Below, piece after piece: positions 8,216 through 17,320 of a stretch of DNA of 53,370 nucleotides. The notes under the pieces were generated by a model that worked only from the letters and a program-made list of their open reading frames with translations, was not told the origin of the DNA and ran no database searches. The stretch covers positions 1 through 53,370 of the forward strand of contig JACPBF010000013.1 in assembly GCA_016180425.1 (NCBI GenBank), read 5' to 3'. The position numbers were made by a program, and so were the translations under genes. The DNA comes from Elusimicrobiota bacterium (lineage in GTDB: Bacteria; Elusimicrobiota; Elusimicrobia; 2-02-FULL-39-32). Positions within the stretch are counted from its first letter, which is position 1. Each line of letters starts with the position of its first letter.

Positions 8216-8364
8216 GGGTTTAAAAGTTTAACCTCATAATCCGCTAAAGATCAAAAATAATGCAAGTCAATGTCAAGCCAAAATACTCTTTTAAAAAGAT
8301 CTTTATAAAGAAATTCCATGTAAAGGTGTTAAAACTTTATTATATAATATAAATCAAAAATAAA

Positions 8365-9072
8365 ATGACAAATTTATTATCGCTTTTTCAGGATGAAATT
8401 CTAAATTCTTCCATGAAAAATATTCCAATTTTTCCGCTTCCAGGTCATGTGCTTTTGCCCGGAGAACCTCTGCCTCTTCATATTTTTGAAGAGCGTTACA
8501 AACTGCTTGTGGAATTTGCCTTAGCTCAAAAGCGTTTAATGGTGCTGGCAAATTTAAAACCTGGCTTAAGGAAAGATGGGGAAGAAAAAAATAAAATCTA
8601 TGATATTGCCGGATTAGGCCGCATTGTTTTAGATGAACGGATGGCTGACGGACGATTTAATCTTGTTCTTTTAGGACTAAAACGCATCCGAATAAGAGAA
8701 ATTGTGCAAGAAACCCCTTTTCAACAAGCAGAAATTGAAATACTCCCAGAAACCTTCCCCTCAATATTCTTTCCTCAAGCTCAAAGTCTTGAAAATGAAA
8801 TCTATGGGCTTATCTCACAGATGGGAAAACTAAATAATGACCATTTGGAAGAAGACTTAAGCAAGATGATTAAAAATTTTTCTTATCAGGATATAACTCT
8901 AGGCGCGCTAACGGATTTGGTCAGCGCCTATCTGCCTCTAGCCTCTAAAGAAAAACAAATGATCATGGAAGAGACTGATATGGTTAAGAGAGCTGAAAAA
9001 TTAATCTTTGAACTTAAATTTAAGATCTATTCTCTTAAAAGAGGCGGAAGCTCCTCTACACTCCTAAACTAA
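8365..9072 (+). CDS. Lon N-terminal (PUA-like) substrate-binding domain protein
   Basis: The 235-residue protein matches the stand-alone Lon N-domain family: IPIFPLPGHVLLPGEPLPLHIFEERYK near the start, GLGRIVLDERMADGRFNLVLLGLKRIRI in the middle, and a helical second half. There is no ATPase or protease domain, so it is not Lon itself. Such proteins are thought to bind unfolded polypeptides; the substrate is unknown. The first ATG (8365) has no good ribosome binding site, and the internal ATG at 8413, directly before IPIFPLP, could be the true start. It is divergent from the cyclase pair. Confidence 0.85.
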   Translation: MTNLLSLFQDEILNSSMKNIPIFPLPGHVLLPGEPLPLHIFEERYKLLVEFALAQKRLMVLANLKPGLRKDGEEKNKIYDIAGLGRIVLDERMADGRFNLVLLGLKRIRIREIVQETPFQQAEIEILPETFPSIFFPQAQSLENEIYGLISQMGKLNNDHLEEDLSKMIKNFSYQDITLGALTDLVSAYLPLASKEKQMIMEETDMVKRAEKLIFELKFKIYSLKRGGSSSTLLN

Positions 9073-9153
9073 AACTCCTGACCTAGTTCCCAACTTAAAA
9101 TCATTTTTCAGCTGAAACAATTTAAAAAAGATAAAAAAAATTCCTTGAATCCC

Positions 9154-9182
9154 TTGACAAACCAAGAATTAGCCCCTAGAAT
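9154..9182 (+). promoter_or_regulatory. Strong sigma-70 promoter of the MazF module
   Basis: TTGACA (9154-9159) and TAGAAT (9177-9182) are separated by exactly 17 bp. GGAGGT (9190-9195) then lies 7 nt before the ATG at 9203, so the leader is very short. This is the clearest consensus promoter in the window. Confidence 0.75.
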
Positions 9183-9202
9183 ATATACTGGAGGTAATAC
9201 CC

Positions 9203-9439
9203 ATGTCTAAACTACTTTCTCTAAAATTAAATGAGGAAATTTTTAAATCAACTGAAAAAATCACAAAGGAGACGCATATTCCGCGCAATGCCTATATTAA
9301 TAAGGCAGTAGACTTTTTTAATAAGCTCCATCGGAGAAAAGCGCTGGAGAAAACTCTACGAACAGAATCAGCTAAAGTTTCTAAAGATAGTTTATCTGTG
9401 CTACGCGCTTTTGAAACATTTAAAGATGTAATGCCTTAA
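9203..9439 (+). CDS. Putative MazE-like (ribbon-helix-helix) antitoxin
   Basis: The 78-residue protein begins with a short strand (SKLLSLKLNEEIFKSTEKI) and a helix-turn-helix-like ETHIPRNAYINKAVDFF, resembling ribbon-helix-helix antitoxins. The tail is charged and probably disordered. Its TAA is followed at once by the ATG of a MazF gene. A strong promoter and a perfect ribosome binding site precede it. The antitoxin role rests on this arrangement. Confidence 0.75.
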   Translation: MSKLLSLKLNEEIFKSTEKITKETHIPRNAYINKAVDFFNKLHRRKALEKTLRTESAKVSKDSLSVLRAFETFKDVMP

Positions 9440-9793
9440 ATGGTAGAAATAAAAAGAGGTTCCGTATATTTAGCAAATTTGAGCCCTGGAAGTGGTACGG
9501 AACCTGGCAAAGTGCGACCCGTATTGGTGATCCAAACAGATTTGCTTAATAAATTTCATCCCTCAACGATTATATGCCCACTCACAACCAATGTGATAGC
9601 AGAATCTAAAATTTTAAGAGTTCATATAAAAAAAGGACAGGCCGGACTGGATCGCAATTCTGATCTGCTCATTGACCAAATCAGAGCAATTGATAATAAA
9701 AGATTTCTAAAATTCTTAGGCCATCTTCCTTATCCCATATTTCAAAAAGTTATCGTCAATCTTATTCAAATTCTTGATATCGCCTTTCCCTAA
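9440..9793 (+). CDS. mazF: MazF/PemK-family mRNA interferase toxin
   Basis: The 117-residue protein carries the MazF signatures: IKRGSVYLANLSPGSGTEPGKVRPVLVIQ at the start, STIICPLTTN in the middle and LLIDQIRAIDNKRF near residue 85. These supply the conserved Arg and Thr of the endoribonuclease site. Length and motifs are complete, so the toxin is probably functional. It directly abuts the antitoxin stop codon. With its partner it is one of the few plus-strand units left of the origin, which suggests separate acquisition. Confidence 0.92.
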   Translation: MVEIKRGSVYLANLSPGSGTEPGKVRPVLVIQTDLLNKFHPSTIICPLTTNVIAESKILRVHIKKGQAGLDRNSDLLIDQIRAIDNKRFLKFLGHLPYPIFQKVIVNLIQILDIAFP

Positions 9794-9855
9794 ACGAAAC
9801 CAAATCTTTCACTTACGATAGTGGGATTGGACAAAAAAGATAGGGAGGGTCTGTT

Positions 9856-10608
9856 TTAGCTATTCTTGTAAAAAAGCAGTTTTCCATAACCAAAAATTGT
9901 CTTTATCAGATTCATTTTACTTTTGCCTTTTTTAAGGTCATAACGCAAAATCAAAGGAACTTCTTCTACTTTAGCTCCGCATTTTACTAACTCAATCAGG
10001 AGTTCTGCTGTGGCTACAAAACCTGTATCCTTAAAAAAATCTCCTTTAGTTTTTTCTGCCAGCTCTTTTAAAAACTTTGCTCTGATCAATCGAAATCCAG
10101 AACTATAATCTCTAACATTTTTTAAAGGAACAAAAATTCTTAATATAAAACTACATAAGAAACTTAAAAGTCTGCGTAAAAAATTTAAACCAATTTCTTT
10201 GCCTTGAGGACTATAGCGGGAAGCAATAATAAGATCATGCCCTTCTTCTATTTTCTTTAACATCCTTAAGGTCAATTCTGGAGAATGACTATTATCCGCA
10301 TCCATGGTAAGAATAAAGTCCTGTTCCTCTTTTTCAACCAAAGAAAGAGCTTTTTTAAAACCGGTTCTTAATGCCTGGCCTAAACCTAAATTACGCGGGT
10401 GCTGCTCAATAATGAGTTGGATTTCTTTAGAAAAATCTTTGGCTCTTTGAACTGTTTGGTCTTTAGAACCATCATCCACTAAAATAATGTAAAGTTGAAT
10501 GCCTTTACTTTCTAAATAAGGATTTTCTTTTAACTTTACAAACTGTTCCAGAAGAGATGGAATATTTTCAGCTTCATTATAGGCAGGAAGAACTACAAAA
10601 ATCTTCAC
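9856..10608 (-). CDS. Family 2 glycosyltransferase, polyprenyl-phosphate sugar synthase-like
   Basis: The 250-residue GT-A enzyme begins with IFVVLPAYNEAENIPSLLEQF, has LVDDGSKDQT near residue 45 and the metal-binding MDADNSHSPE near residue 99. It resembles dolichyl-phosphate mannosyltransferase and the bacterial polyprenyl-phosphate glycosyltransferases, ending soon after LRYDLKKGKSKMN. There are no obvious C-terminal membrane helices, so it is the short soluble form. The donor and acceptor cannot be told from sequence. It lies downstream of asd on the same strand. Confidence 0.85.
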   Translation of the reverse strand: MKIFVVLPAYNEAENIPSLLEQFVKLKENPYLESKGIQLYIILVDDGSKDQTVQRAKDFSKEIQLIIEQHPRNLGLGQALRTGFKKALSLVEKEEQDFILTMDADNSHSPELTLRMLKKIEEGHDLIIASRYSPQGKEIGLNFLRRLLSFLCSFILRIFVPLKNVRDYSSGFRLIRAKFLKELAEKTKGDFFKDTGFVATAELLIELVKCGAKVEEVPLILRYDLKKGKSKMNLIKTIFGYGKLLFYKNS

Positions 10609-10682
10609 AAGGTTTTATAATAGCACCTGATCCACAGCGCCATATTTTTAAACCTAATTAAATAAAGAATGGTTTCCCTCAC

Positions 10683-11735
10683 CTAACTTATGAACTGTTC
10701 TGCAATCTGTACCGCGTTCAAAGCCGCGCCCTTACGCAAATTGTCTCCACAAGCCCAAAGCAAAAGAGCTTTAGAATTTTTAAGGTCTTTCCGAATCCTG
10801 CCCACTAAAACCTCATCCCTACCGCTCGCCTCTTGAGGCATGGGACAGTTTTTTCCATTGAGAGGGGACTGTTCATCTACAACTAAAACACCCGGAAATT
10901 TTTCTAATGCTTTGCGCGCTTCTTTTAAAAAAACTTTTTTCTTGGTTTCAATATAAATGGATTCAGCATGGGCATTAAAAACAGGAACCCGTACTGTTGT
11001 GGGAATAACTTGTATTTTATTATCCCCTAAAATTTTCTTGGTCTCATGAATCACTTTGAGTTCTTCGTTGGAATAACCATCTGACTCAATTTTCCAGTTA
11101 TTCGCCAGCACATTAAAAGAGATCGGAGCAGGAAAAATGCCGCAATCCTTTACCCTGCCTTGAGCCAAAAATTCTTGAGATTGGGCTCGCAAATCTTCCA
11201 CTCCTTTTGCCCCAGCTCCAGATACTGCCTGATAAGTAGAAACAATGATTCTTTTTACCCCAAACTTTTTATGTAGAGGAGCCACAGCCATTAGCAAAAC
11301 CGCAGTGGTGCAGTTAGGATTAGCGATGATTCCTTGATGCCAAATAAGTTCTTTAGCATTAATTTCAGGAATGACTAAAGGCACGTTTGGATCCATTCTA
11401 AAATCAGAACCATTATCAATCACAACCGTGCCTTTTGCCGCGGCTTCTTTGCCAAAAGTAACAGCAGCTCCTTTTTCACCTTCGGTCCCTGCAAAAAGAG
11501 CGATATCTACACCCTGAAAAGATTCTGGTTTTGTCTCATCAACCTGATAACTTTTTCCTTCGATTTCCAAAACTCTTTGTGAGCGAGCCAATATCTTGAG
11601 CTCTTTATAAGGGAATTTCCTCTCTTCTAAAATACGGATCATCTCTTTGCCCACCGCTCCAGCGCCTACCACAGCCACTGTTACCGGAGGATTAAATTTT
11701 TTAAACTGTTTATTTTTTACTGAATTTTTTTTCAC
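10683..11735 (-). CDS. asd: Aspartate-semialdehyde dehydrogenase
   Basis: The 350-residue protein catalyses NADPH-dependent reduction of aspartyl phosphate to the semialdehyde, the branch point to lysine/diaminopimelate, methionine and threonine. It shows the NADP-binding VAVVGAGAVGKEMIRILEER after a short basic leader, the catalytic Cys in ANPNCTTAVLL near residue 142, and the substrate-site YQAVSGAGAKG. Length agrees with the family. It lies 18 bp downstream of a small ORF belonging to a nucleotidyltransferase module. Confidence 0.95.
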   Translation of the reverse strand: MKKNSVKNKQFKKFNPPVTVAVVGAGAVGKEMIRILEERKFPYKELKILARSQRVLEIEGKSYQVDETKPESFQGVDIALFAGTEGEKGAAVTFGKEAAAKGTVVIDNGSDFRMDPNVPLVIPEINAKELIWHQGIIANPNCTTAVLLMAVAPLHKKFGVKRIIVSTYQAVSGAGAKGVEDLRAQSQEFLAQGRVKDCGIFPAPISFNVLANNWKIESDGYSNEELKVIHETKKILGDNKIQVIPTTVRVPVFNAHAESIYIETKKKVFLKEARKALEKFPGVLVVDEQSPLNGKNCPMPQEASGRDEVLVGRIRKDLKNSKALLLWACGDNLRKGAALNAVQIAEQFIS

Positions 11736-11753
11736 TGGATGTTCCTCTAAAAA

Positions 11754-11951
11754 TTAAATTTTTATATCTTTGTAATTTACAAACTTTCTCTTTGGTTCGT
11801 AAGGTCTTAAATAACTTAATTGATGGATCATAGAAATATGATCTTCAAAAGAAATTGAAACTCGAAAATTCTTTACTCTGCGGAAGTCTTCTCTGCGAGC
11901 GCAATCCTGCGCATCTTCCAGCATTTCTTTCTTTTCAATCTCTGTTAACAT
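11754..11951 (-). CDS. Small protein downstream of nucleotidyltransferase gene
   Basis: The 65-residue charged protein (EIEKKEMLEDAQDCARREDF) is of no family I recognise. Its ATG overlaps the 3' end of the nucleotidyltransferase gene by 7 nt, and it ends just before asd. Tight coupling makes it a likely partner of that gene. Function unknown. Confidence 0.6.
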   Translation of the reverse strand: MLTEIEKKEMLEDAQDCARREDFRRVKNFRVSISFEDHISMIHQLSYLRPYEPKRKFVNYKDIKI

Positions 11952-12484
11952 TGGATTTTTTTCAAAAGAGAGAAAAATTCTTCCTGTCTATTAAAAAGTT
12001 TAAAATATTCCTGCACCAGTTTCAAATTTAAACTATTTTTATTTATAATGATTAATTCCTCTATGTCAGCCATATCTTTAAGATATCTTAAAGGGTCATT
12101 AGCGCAAGACTGAACCTTAAGGCCAATAATATCTTCAGATTTTAACACCTTTGCTTTAAAAGAAAAAATATTTACAGGCTCAGCTCTCTTTAACATTTCT
12201 AAACCATATTTTCTGTGAGCAAACAAAAAATCAACCTGTCCTAGTCCTTTATTCTCAGAATAATAATTAGCCACATTTTGAGTTTTGTGAAGCAAATCAA
12301 AACCAGTACGCTTCATAATCTCATCTATCTCGTTAGCTTGAGCCAATAAAACCATCATATCAATGTCATAAGTGTTTCGTATAACTCCTGAAAAATGTAG
12401 CGCTAAACCGCCCACAAGAGCAAAATCAATCTTAGCCTTTTCAAACTCAGGGATCAGCAGTTTCAATACTTTTTCAAAATCCAT
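11945..12484 (-). CDS. AbiEii-like nucleotidyltransferase fold protein
   Basis: The 179-residue protein has the minimal nucleotidyltransferase core: FALVGGLALHFSGVIRNTYDIDMMV, giving the GG and DxD metal-binding pair near residues 25-42, and a third acidic strand in QVDFLFAHRKYG. The second half is helical. Such proteins occur as toxin-like or antitoxin-like halves of MNT/AbiE systems. It lies between hemB (5 bp away) and a small partner gene, interrupting the heme-asd run. Activity is inferred. Confidence 0.75.
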   Translation of the reverse strand: MDFEKVLKLLIPEFEKAKIDFALVGGLALHFSGVIRNTYDIDMMVLLAQANEIDEIMKRTGFDLLHKTQNVANYYSENKGLGQVDFLFAHRKYGLEMLKRAEPVNIFSFKAKVLKSEDIIGLKVQSCANDPLRYLKDMADIEELIIINKNSLNLKLVQEYFKLFNRQEEFFSLLKKIQC

Positions 12485-12489
12485 TTGGT

Positions 12490-13470
12490 TTAAAGCGAGT
12501 TGGCAATTTCTTTTGCGTGATAGGTGATAATTAAATCTGCTCCTGCTCTTTTCATGGAGGTCAATATCTCTAAAATAATTTGTTTCTCATCCAGCCAATT
12601 ATTTTTAGAAGCAGCTTTCACCATGGCATATTCTCCAGAAACATTGTACGCGGCCACCGGCGCATTAAACTTCTCTTTTATTTTATGCACCACGTCCAAA
12701 TAACATAAAGCTGGTTTTACCATCACCATGTCCGCTCCTTCCTCTAAATCTTGCGCCACTTCCCGTAAAGCTTCATTCCAGTTGGAAAAATCCATCTGAT
12801 AACTTTTTCTATCGCCAAACCGCGGTTTTCCTTCTGCCGCATCCCGAAAAGGGCCGTAAAAATTAGACGCATACTTAGCAGAATAAGAAAGAATGAGCCG
12901 GTCGCTAAAACCATTTTGATCTAAAGCAGAGCGAATGGTTTTTACCATGCCGTCTATCATGCCGGAAGGAGCGATGAGATCAGCTCCTGCGCGAGCTTGT
13001 GAAACCGCTATTTTCGCCAATAATTTTAAAGTCGCATCATTATCTACAACAAAAGAATCTTTCTTTTTATGAATGACCCCGCAATGGCCATGAGAGGTAT
13101 ATTCACAAAGACAGCAATCAGCAATCACGCTTAAGTCTGGAAATTTATCTTTAATGGCGTGAATTGAATTTTGAATAATTCCATGAGAAGCGTAAGCTTC
13201 TTTGCCAAATTCATCTTTTTTAAAAGGTATGCCAAAAACAAGGATCGCTTTAATTCCTAATTGATGCGCCTCTTTAATTTCAAGCAGCAGCTGATCCAAA
13301 GAAAACTGAAACTGTCCTGGCATGGAAGAGATTGGGTTACGAATATTTTTTCCAGGCCTCACAAATAAAGGAAGCACAAGATTGTTCAGAGAAACCTTTG
13401 TCTCCCGGATCAATGTTCTTAAAGTTGGGGATTTGCGCCATCGTCTTAATCTAACAGCAGGATATGCCAA
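12490..13470 (-). CDS. hemB: Porphobilinogen synthase (delta-aminolevulinate dehydratase)
   Basis: The 326-residue enzyme condenses two 5-aminolevulinate molecules to porphobilinogen. The zinc-type cysteine cluster is present (ADCCLCEYTSHGHCG, near residue 120). Both Schiff-base lysines are seen: SAKYASNFYGPFRDA near 197 and MVKPALCYLDV near 247. The N-terminal RLRRWRKSPTLRTLIRET is typical. AGGAGG lies 9 nt before the ATG. It is third in the order hemA-hemC-SDR-hemB. Confidence 0.96.
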   Translation of the reverse strand: MAYPAVRLRRWRKSPTLRTLIRETKVSLNNLVLPLFVRPGKNIRNPISSMPGQFQFSLDQLLLEIKEAHQLGIKAILVFGIPFKKDEFGKEAYASHGIIQNSIHAIKDKFPDLSVIADCCLCEYTSHGHCGVIHKKKDSFVVDNDATLKLLAKIAVSQARAGADLIAPSGMIDGMVKTIRSALDQNGFSDRLILSYSAKYASNFYGPFRDAAEGKPRFGDRKSYQMDFSNWNEALREVAQDLEEGADMVMVKPALCYLDVVHKIKEKFNAPVAAYNVSGEYAMVKAASKNNWLDEKQIILEILTSMKRAGADLIITYHAKEIANSL

Positions 13471-13483
13471 AATATTTTCCTCC

Positions 13484-14278
13484 TTATACTGGAAACCTTT
13501 TTAATAAGAGTGTGTCCACAAGTTTTGGAGCCCAATAATTCAAATGGTAGCCAATTTTTCCAGGGCCCCCAATCATGGCTGTTCTGGCTCTTTTTTCTGA
13601 TGCTTTTAGAATAAATTGACCCAGCTCTTCTGCTGGACGCATGGGGATGGGAGGCAATTTTCTATTTAACCTGCCATAACTTTCTATGCGTTCATGGAAC
13701 TTTGTTTCTACCCTGCCTGGAAAAATAAGAATCACATCAATTCCAAAACCTTTTACTTCCAGTCTTAAACTCTCAGTCAAGCCGTTCAAAGCAAATTTAG
13801 TTGCGCTGTAACTAGCCACCCCGGGAAGAGCCCTTAAACCAACGCCTGAAGAAACATTGATAACTTGTCCGGATCTTTTTTCTTTCATCTCTGGCAGCGC
13901 TGCTTGAATTAAAGCAATGGGAGCAAAAAAATTTATTTCAAAATTTTTTCTAAACTGTTCTAAAGGACAATCCTCTACTAAACCTGTAACCGCATAACCC
14001 GCATTGTTAATTAATATATCCACCCCGCCTAACTCTTGCTTTACTTTTTTTATTGTTTCTGGAATTTCATTTAACTTATAAAGATCCAATGGATACACTA
14101 AACAGACTCCTCCGCTGCTTTCTATCTCTTTAGCCACAGCTTTTAATGCAAGAATGTCTCGAGCGCTTAAAGCGATTTTAGCTCCTTTTTTGGCAAAGGC
14201 TAAGGCAGTTGCTTTGCCAATACCAGAAGAAGCTCCTGTAATAAAAACTACTTTATCCCTGACTTCGAATCTCTTCAA
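13484..14278 (-). CDS. Short-chain dehydrogenase/reductase
   Basis: A classical SDR: FITGASSGIGKATALAF is the cofactor loop, NNAGYAV lies near residue 90, and SYSATKFAL is the catalytic Tyr-x3-Lys. The Rossmann loop followed by ALSARD suggests NADP(H). I prefer the TTG at 14278 because GGAGG lies 11 nt before it. An ATG at 14299 is possible but has no ribosome binding site and deepens the overlap with hemC. The substrate is unknown. Its position between hemC and hemB may reflect co-transcription rather than a heme role. Confidence 0.85.
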   Translation of the reverse strand: MKRFEVRDKVVFITGASSGIGKATALAFAKKGAKIALSARDILALKAVAKEIESSGGVCLVYPLDLYKLNEIPETIKKVKQELGGVDILINNAGYAVTGLVEDCPLEQFRKNFEINFFAPIALIQAALPEMKEKRSGQVINVSSGVGLRALPGVASYSATKFALNGLTESLRLEVKGFGIDVILIFPGRVETKFHERIESYGRLNRKLPPIPMRPAEELGQFILKASEKRARTAMIGGPGKIGYHLNYWAPKLVDTLLLKRFPV

Positions 14279-15200
14279 GAATTTTCTTCCCTCCAGCATG
14301 AAGAAGTTTTTCTGCTAACTCTTTTCCTAAGTTCTCTGCTAAACTTACCGAACCTTCAATCCGATCTCTGAATAAAACAGTCCCATCTAAAGAAGCGATC
14401 ATCCCTTCAAGGCTTAAAGATTCTCCTTTAACTCTAGCAATCGCTCCAATAGGAACCTGGCATCCGCCCTCTAAAATTCTTAAAAAAGATCTTTCGCAAA
14501 GAACTGCAATCCTAGTTTCAAGATCATTTAAAAATCCTACCACTTCTTTTGCATTTAAGTCATCCTCTCTTATTTCAATGGCTAAAGCGCCTTGACCCGC
14601 TGCGGGCAAAATCTGTGTAAAAGGAATGTCAAATAAATGAAGCTCTGAATCCATTTGATCTCCCATCAATCTTTTCACCCCTGCCTTAGCCACAACAATT
14701 CCATCAAAATCTAGAATTTTTAATTTGTGAATCCGGGTATCTAAATTGCCCCGCAAATTTTCTACCTTAAAGTCTGGACGCAGATGAAGCAGTTGAGATT
14801 TTCTTCTTAAAGAGCTGGTGCCAAGTTTCGCGGCTTTAGGCAAAGAATCTAAAGTAGTTTTCTTTAAAGTAATCAAACAATCCTCAGCGCTCTCTCTTTT
14901 AAGAATCGCTCCTAAACTTAAGTTCTGGGGGAGATCCGTGGTTAAATCTTTTAAAGAATGAACCGCGCAATCAATTTTACCCTGAACTAAAGCCTCTTCA
15001 AGTTCCTTAATAAAGAGTCCTTTAGCTCCAATTTGTGAAAGCGCGGATTCTTGAATTCTATCTCCTAAAGTCTTAATAACTTCTATTTCAAAAATAAATT
15101 TAGGAAACTTTTTCTCTAAAGCTTTTACCACCAGCCCTGTTTGGGTCAGAGCGAGTTTAGACCCCCGAGTGCCAACTTTTATATGCGCTCTTGGTTGCAT
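14253..15200 (-). CDS. hemC: Porphobilinogen deaminase (hydroxymethylbilane synthase)
   Basis: The enzyme polymerises four porphobilinogens to hydroxymethylbilane. It starts at MQPRAHIKVGTRGSKLALTQ, has the substrate-binding ALVQGKIDCAVHSLKDL, LGTSSLRRKSQLLHLRP, and the dipyrromethane-cofactor Cys in LRILEGGCQVPIGA near residue 235. The ATG at 15200 makes the protein begin as in the family; the frame stays open upstream but that part is the hemA 3' end. It overlaps hemA by 22 nt and the SDR gene by 26 nt. Confidence 0.94.
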   Translation of the reverse strand: MQPRAHIKVGTRGSKLALTQTGLVVKALEKKFPKFIFEIEVIKTLGDRIQESALSQIGAKGLFIKELEEALVQGKIDCAVHSLKDLTTDLPQNLSLGAILKRESAEDCLITLKKTTLDSLPKAAKLGTSSLRRKSQLLHLRPDFKVENLRGNLDTRIHKLKILDFDGIVVAKAGVKRLMGDQMDSELHLFDIPFTQILPAAGQGALAIEIREDDLNAKEVVGFLNDLETRIAVLCERSFLRILEGGCQVPIGAIARVKGESLSLEGMIASLDGTVLFRDRIEGSVSLAENLGKELAEKLLHAGGKKILEEIRSQG

Positions 15201-16255
15201 CCTGGGATGCTCGAAGAATTGTGTTTTAAACTTTTTTCCGCGCCCTCTTTTACAGAAACATGCCACTGAAAAAATTCTTTTGCTTTTTCTTTAACAATGA
15301 TTGAAGCGTTTTCAATTTCTCTGGAACGTTTTTCTATATTCTCTTGAACAATGGTCTTTAAATCATCAATATTGTAAAGATAGACATTGTCCAAATCATG
15401 CACTGATGGATCCACATTCCTAGGCACTCCAATATCTATAATAAAAAAAGAGCGGTTTTCTCTTTTTTTCATAAGATCCTGCACCTCTTTTTTGGAGAGC
15501 AATGGTTCAGCCAGAGATAAAGAGGTAATCAAAATATCCGCGCTTTCCGCTCTTTTTAAACCTTCTTCTAAAGAAAGAGGCTGGGCATGCAATTCATGAG
15601 CAAGGGTTTGGGCAGTTTCTAGTGTTCTATTGGCCACAAATAATTTTTTTACTTTTTTACTTGCCAAGTAGCGCGCAGAGATACCAGCCATTTTACCCGC
15701 ACCCAAAATGAGGACAGAACTCTCTCTTAAATCTCCAAAAATTTTCTCAGCCAAAGATACAGCTACGCTGCCGCTGGAAAGGAGCCCTTGACTAATCCCA
15801 GTATGTGTTCTGACTAGTTTCCCCACATAAAGCGCTCTTTGAAAAAGCACATTAAAAAATTTTCCTGTCCAGCCGCTTTTTTGAAAAAGATGATAAGAAT
15901 CTTTTACCTGTTTTAAAATCTCATTTTCTCCCAACACTAAAGAATCTAAACCGCTGGCCACATTAAAAAGATGAATGACCATCTCTTCTTCCTGTTTCAG
16001 GTAAAAAAATTTGTCAATCTGCTGATTTTGAGAATGATCTATTAAAAATTGTTTGGCCCATGAATCACATTTTTCTTCGGCAAAGGTATAAATTTCTGTT
16101 CTATTGCAGGTGGATAAAATCATAAGCTCTTTAACAGGAATTTTTTCTTTTTGGCTCTCAATAAATTTTCCCAGCTCCAAAATCCCAAAAGAAAGCTTCT
16201 CCCTTAATTCAAGAGGAGCTGTGTGATGAGAAAGACCTACAACAGCTAACCGCAT
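15179..16255 (-). CDS. hemA: Glutamyl-tRNA reductase
   Basis: This 358-residue enzyme reduces Glu-tRNA to glutamate-1-semialdehyde, the first committed step of the C5 tetrapyrrole pathway. It shows VGLSHHTAPLELREKL at the start, the catalytic Cys in LSTCNRTEIY near residue 49, GLDSLVLGENEILKQVK, and the NADPH loop VLILGAGKMAGISARYLA. The C-terminal dimerisation domain is shorter than usual, as 358 residues is below the common 420. Its ATG overlaps the ccsA stop (TAATG), showing tight coupling. Confidence 0.95.
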   Translation of the reverse strand: MRLAVVGLSHHTAPLELREKLSFGILELGKFIESQKEKIPVKELMILSTCNRTEIYTFAEEKCDSWAKQFLIDHSQNQQIDKFFYLKQEEEMVIHLFNVASGLDSLVLGENEILKQVKDSYHLFQKSGWTGKFFNVLFQRALYVGKLVRTHTGISQGLLSSGSVAVSLAEKIFGDLRESSVLILGAGKMAGISARYLASKKVKKLFVANRTLETAQTLAHELHAQPLSLEEGLKRAESADILITSLSLAEPLLSKKEVQDLMKKRENRSFFIIDIGVPRNVDPSVHDLDNVYLYNIDDLKTIVQENIEKRSREIENASIIVKEKAKEFFQWHVSVKEGAEKSLKHNSSSIPGCNQERI

Positions 16256-17175
16256 TACATGCCTCTTCCAGAAAGGAATCCATGCAGTTCAGAAAGATAG
16301 TTCACCCCAATATAAGTAAATAAAACAACTACAAACCCGATCATGGAGAGAATCACTGTTTTTCTTCCTCTCCAATGAGCCACAAACCGCATGTGCAGAT
16401 AAATCGCATAGGTAAACCATGTGATGAGAGCCCATGTTTCCTTTGCGTCCCAACCCCAATACCTGCCCCAGGCATCATAAGCCCAGCGAGCCCCAAGAAT
16501 AATTCCTAAAGTAAGAATAGGAAATCCCCAGCCAATTAAACGGTAAATCATTGTGTCTAAAGGCTCTAGCGCGGGCAAGGATTGCGCAACACCGGAAAGT
16601 TTTTTTAACTTAAGCTCTTTTTCCTGAATAAGATAAATGATTCCAATGGCAAAAGCCACAGCAAAACCAGAGTAAGCGATAAACATCATGGGCACATGAA
16701 TCGCCATCCAAACCGATTGTAGCGCAGGCATAAGATGAGGAATGGCTCTAGCTTCCATTACGCTCAACCAAACCGCTTTTAACCCATTTAACTCTTTCCA
16801 CTGGCTAAAAAGAGGATAAGTCATGGAAAAACTAATCACGATCCAAAGCAAAGTGGTTACAAAGGTTCCTAAAATATGCAATCTGTAAATTAATTGTACA
16901 GCAATAAAAGTAAGGCCTATAATTAATGAAAAAAGAGAAAAACTTTCAAACCAATTAGACCAGGGAACATACCATTTTAACTGGTGGACTGCTAAACCAA
17001 TATAGGCCCGGAGAGCTAGATCGAAAACATGAAAAAAAGATGCGGCTAAAATAAAAGAAAACGCCATCTTCCCCAAAAAATCTCTTTTTTTAAAAGCATA
17101 AATTAAATAAAGAAGCATGCTAATCGTATAACAGAAATAAACCAAATTAAACAGATAATGCTCTATTGTTTCCAT
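16255..17175 (-). CDS. ccsA: Cytochrome c biogenesis protein CcsA/ResC (heme handling)
   Basis: The 306-residue membrane protein has about eight hydrophobic helices. It has the tryptophan-rich heme-handling motif WGRYWGWDAKETWALITW near residue 235 and conserved His residues in helices on either side. It works with ResB to move heme outward and attach it to apocytochrome c in System II. GGGAGG lies 6 nt before the ATG. It directly precedes hemA, a common pairing, and the resB partner lies 850 bp upstream across the sirohaem gene. Confidence 0.93.
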   Translation of the reverse strand: METIEHYLFNLVYFCYTISMLLYLIYAFKKRDFLGKMAFSFILAASFFHVFDLALRAYIGLAVHQLKWYVPWSNWFESFSLFSLIIGLTFIAVQLIYRLHILGTFVTTLLWIVISFSMTYPLFSQWKELNGLKAVWLSVMEARAIPHLMPALQSVWMAIHVPMMFIAYSGFAVAFAIGIIYLIQEKELKLKKLSGVAQSLPALEPLDTMIYRLIGWGFPILTLGIILGARWAYDAWGRYWGWDAKETWALITWFTYAIYLHMRFVAHWRGRKTVILSMIGFVVVLFTYIGVNYLSELHGFLSGRGM

Positions 17176-17320
17176 TTTTTCCTCCCTTCTCTAATGACAT
17201 CTCCCTAAAGACTTCTTGTTTTCATCTTCCTTCATCTATTTTTTAAAAGGTTCCTTCTTTTCTAAAGACTTATTCTTTAAAAGCTCCTTTAAATATTGAG
17301 CTAACCAACTGACAATTTCC

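Noticed and set aside
8365-9072. Truncated Lon protease
   Set aside because: The protein is a complete, known stand-alone N-domain form with no decayed ATPase or protease sequence after it.
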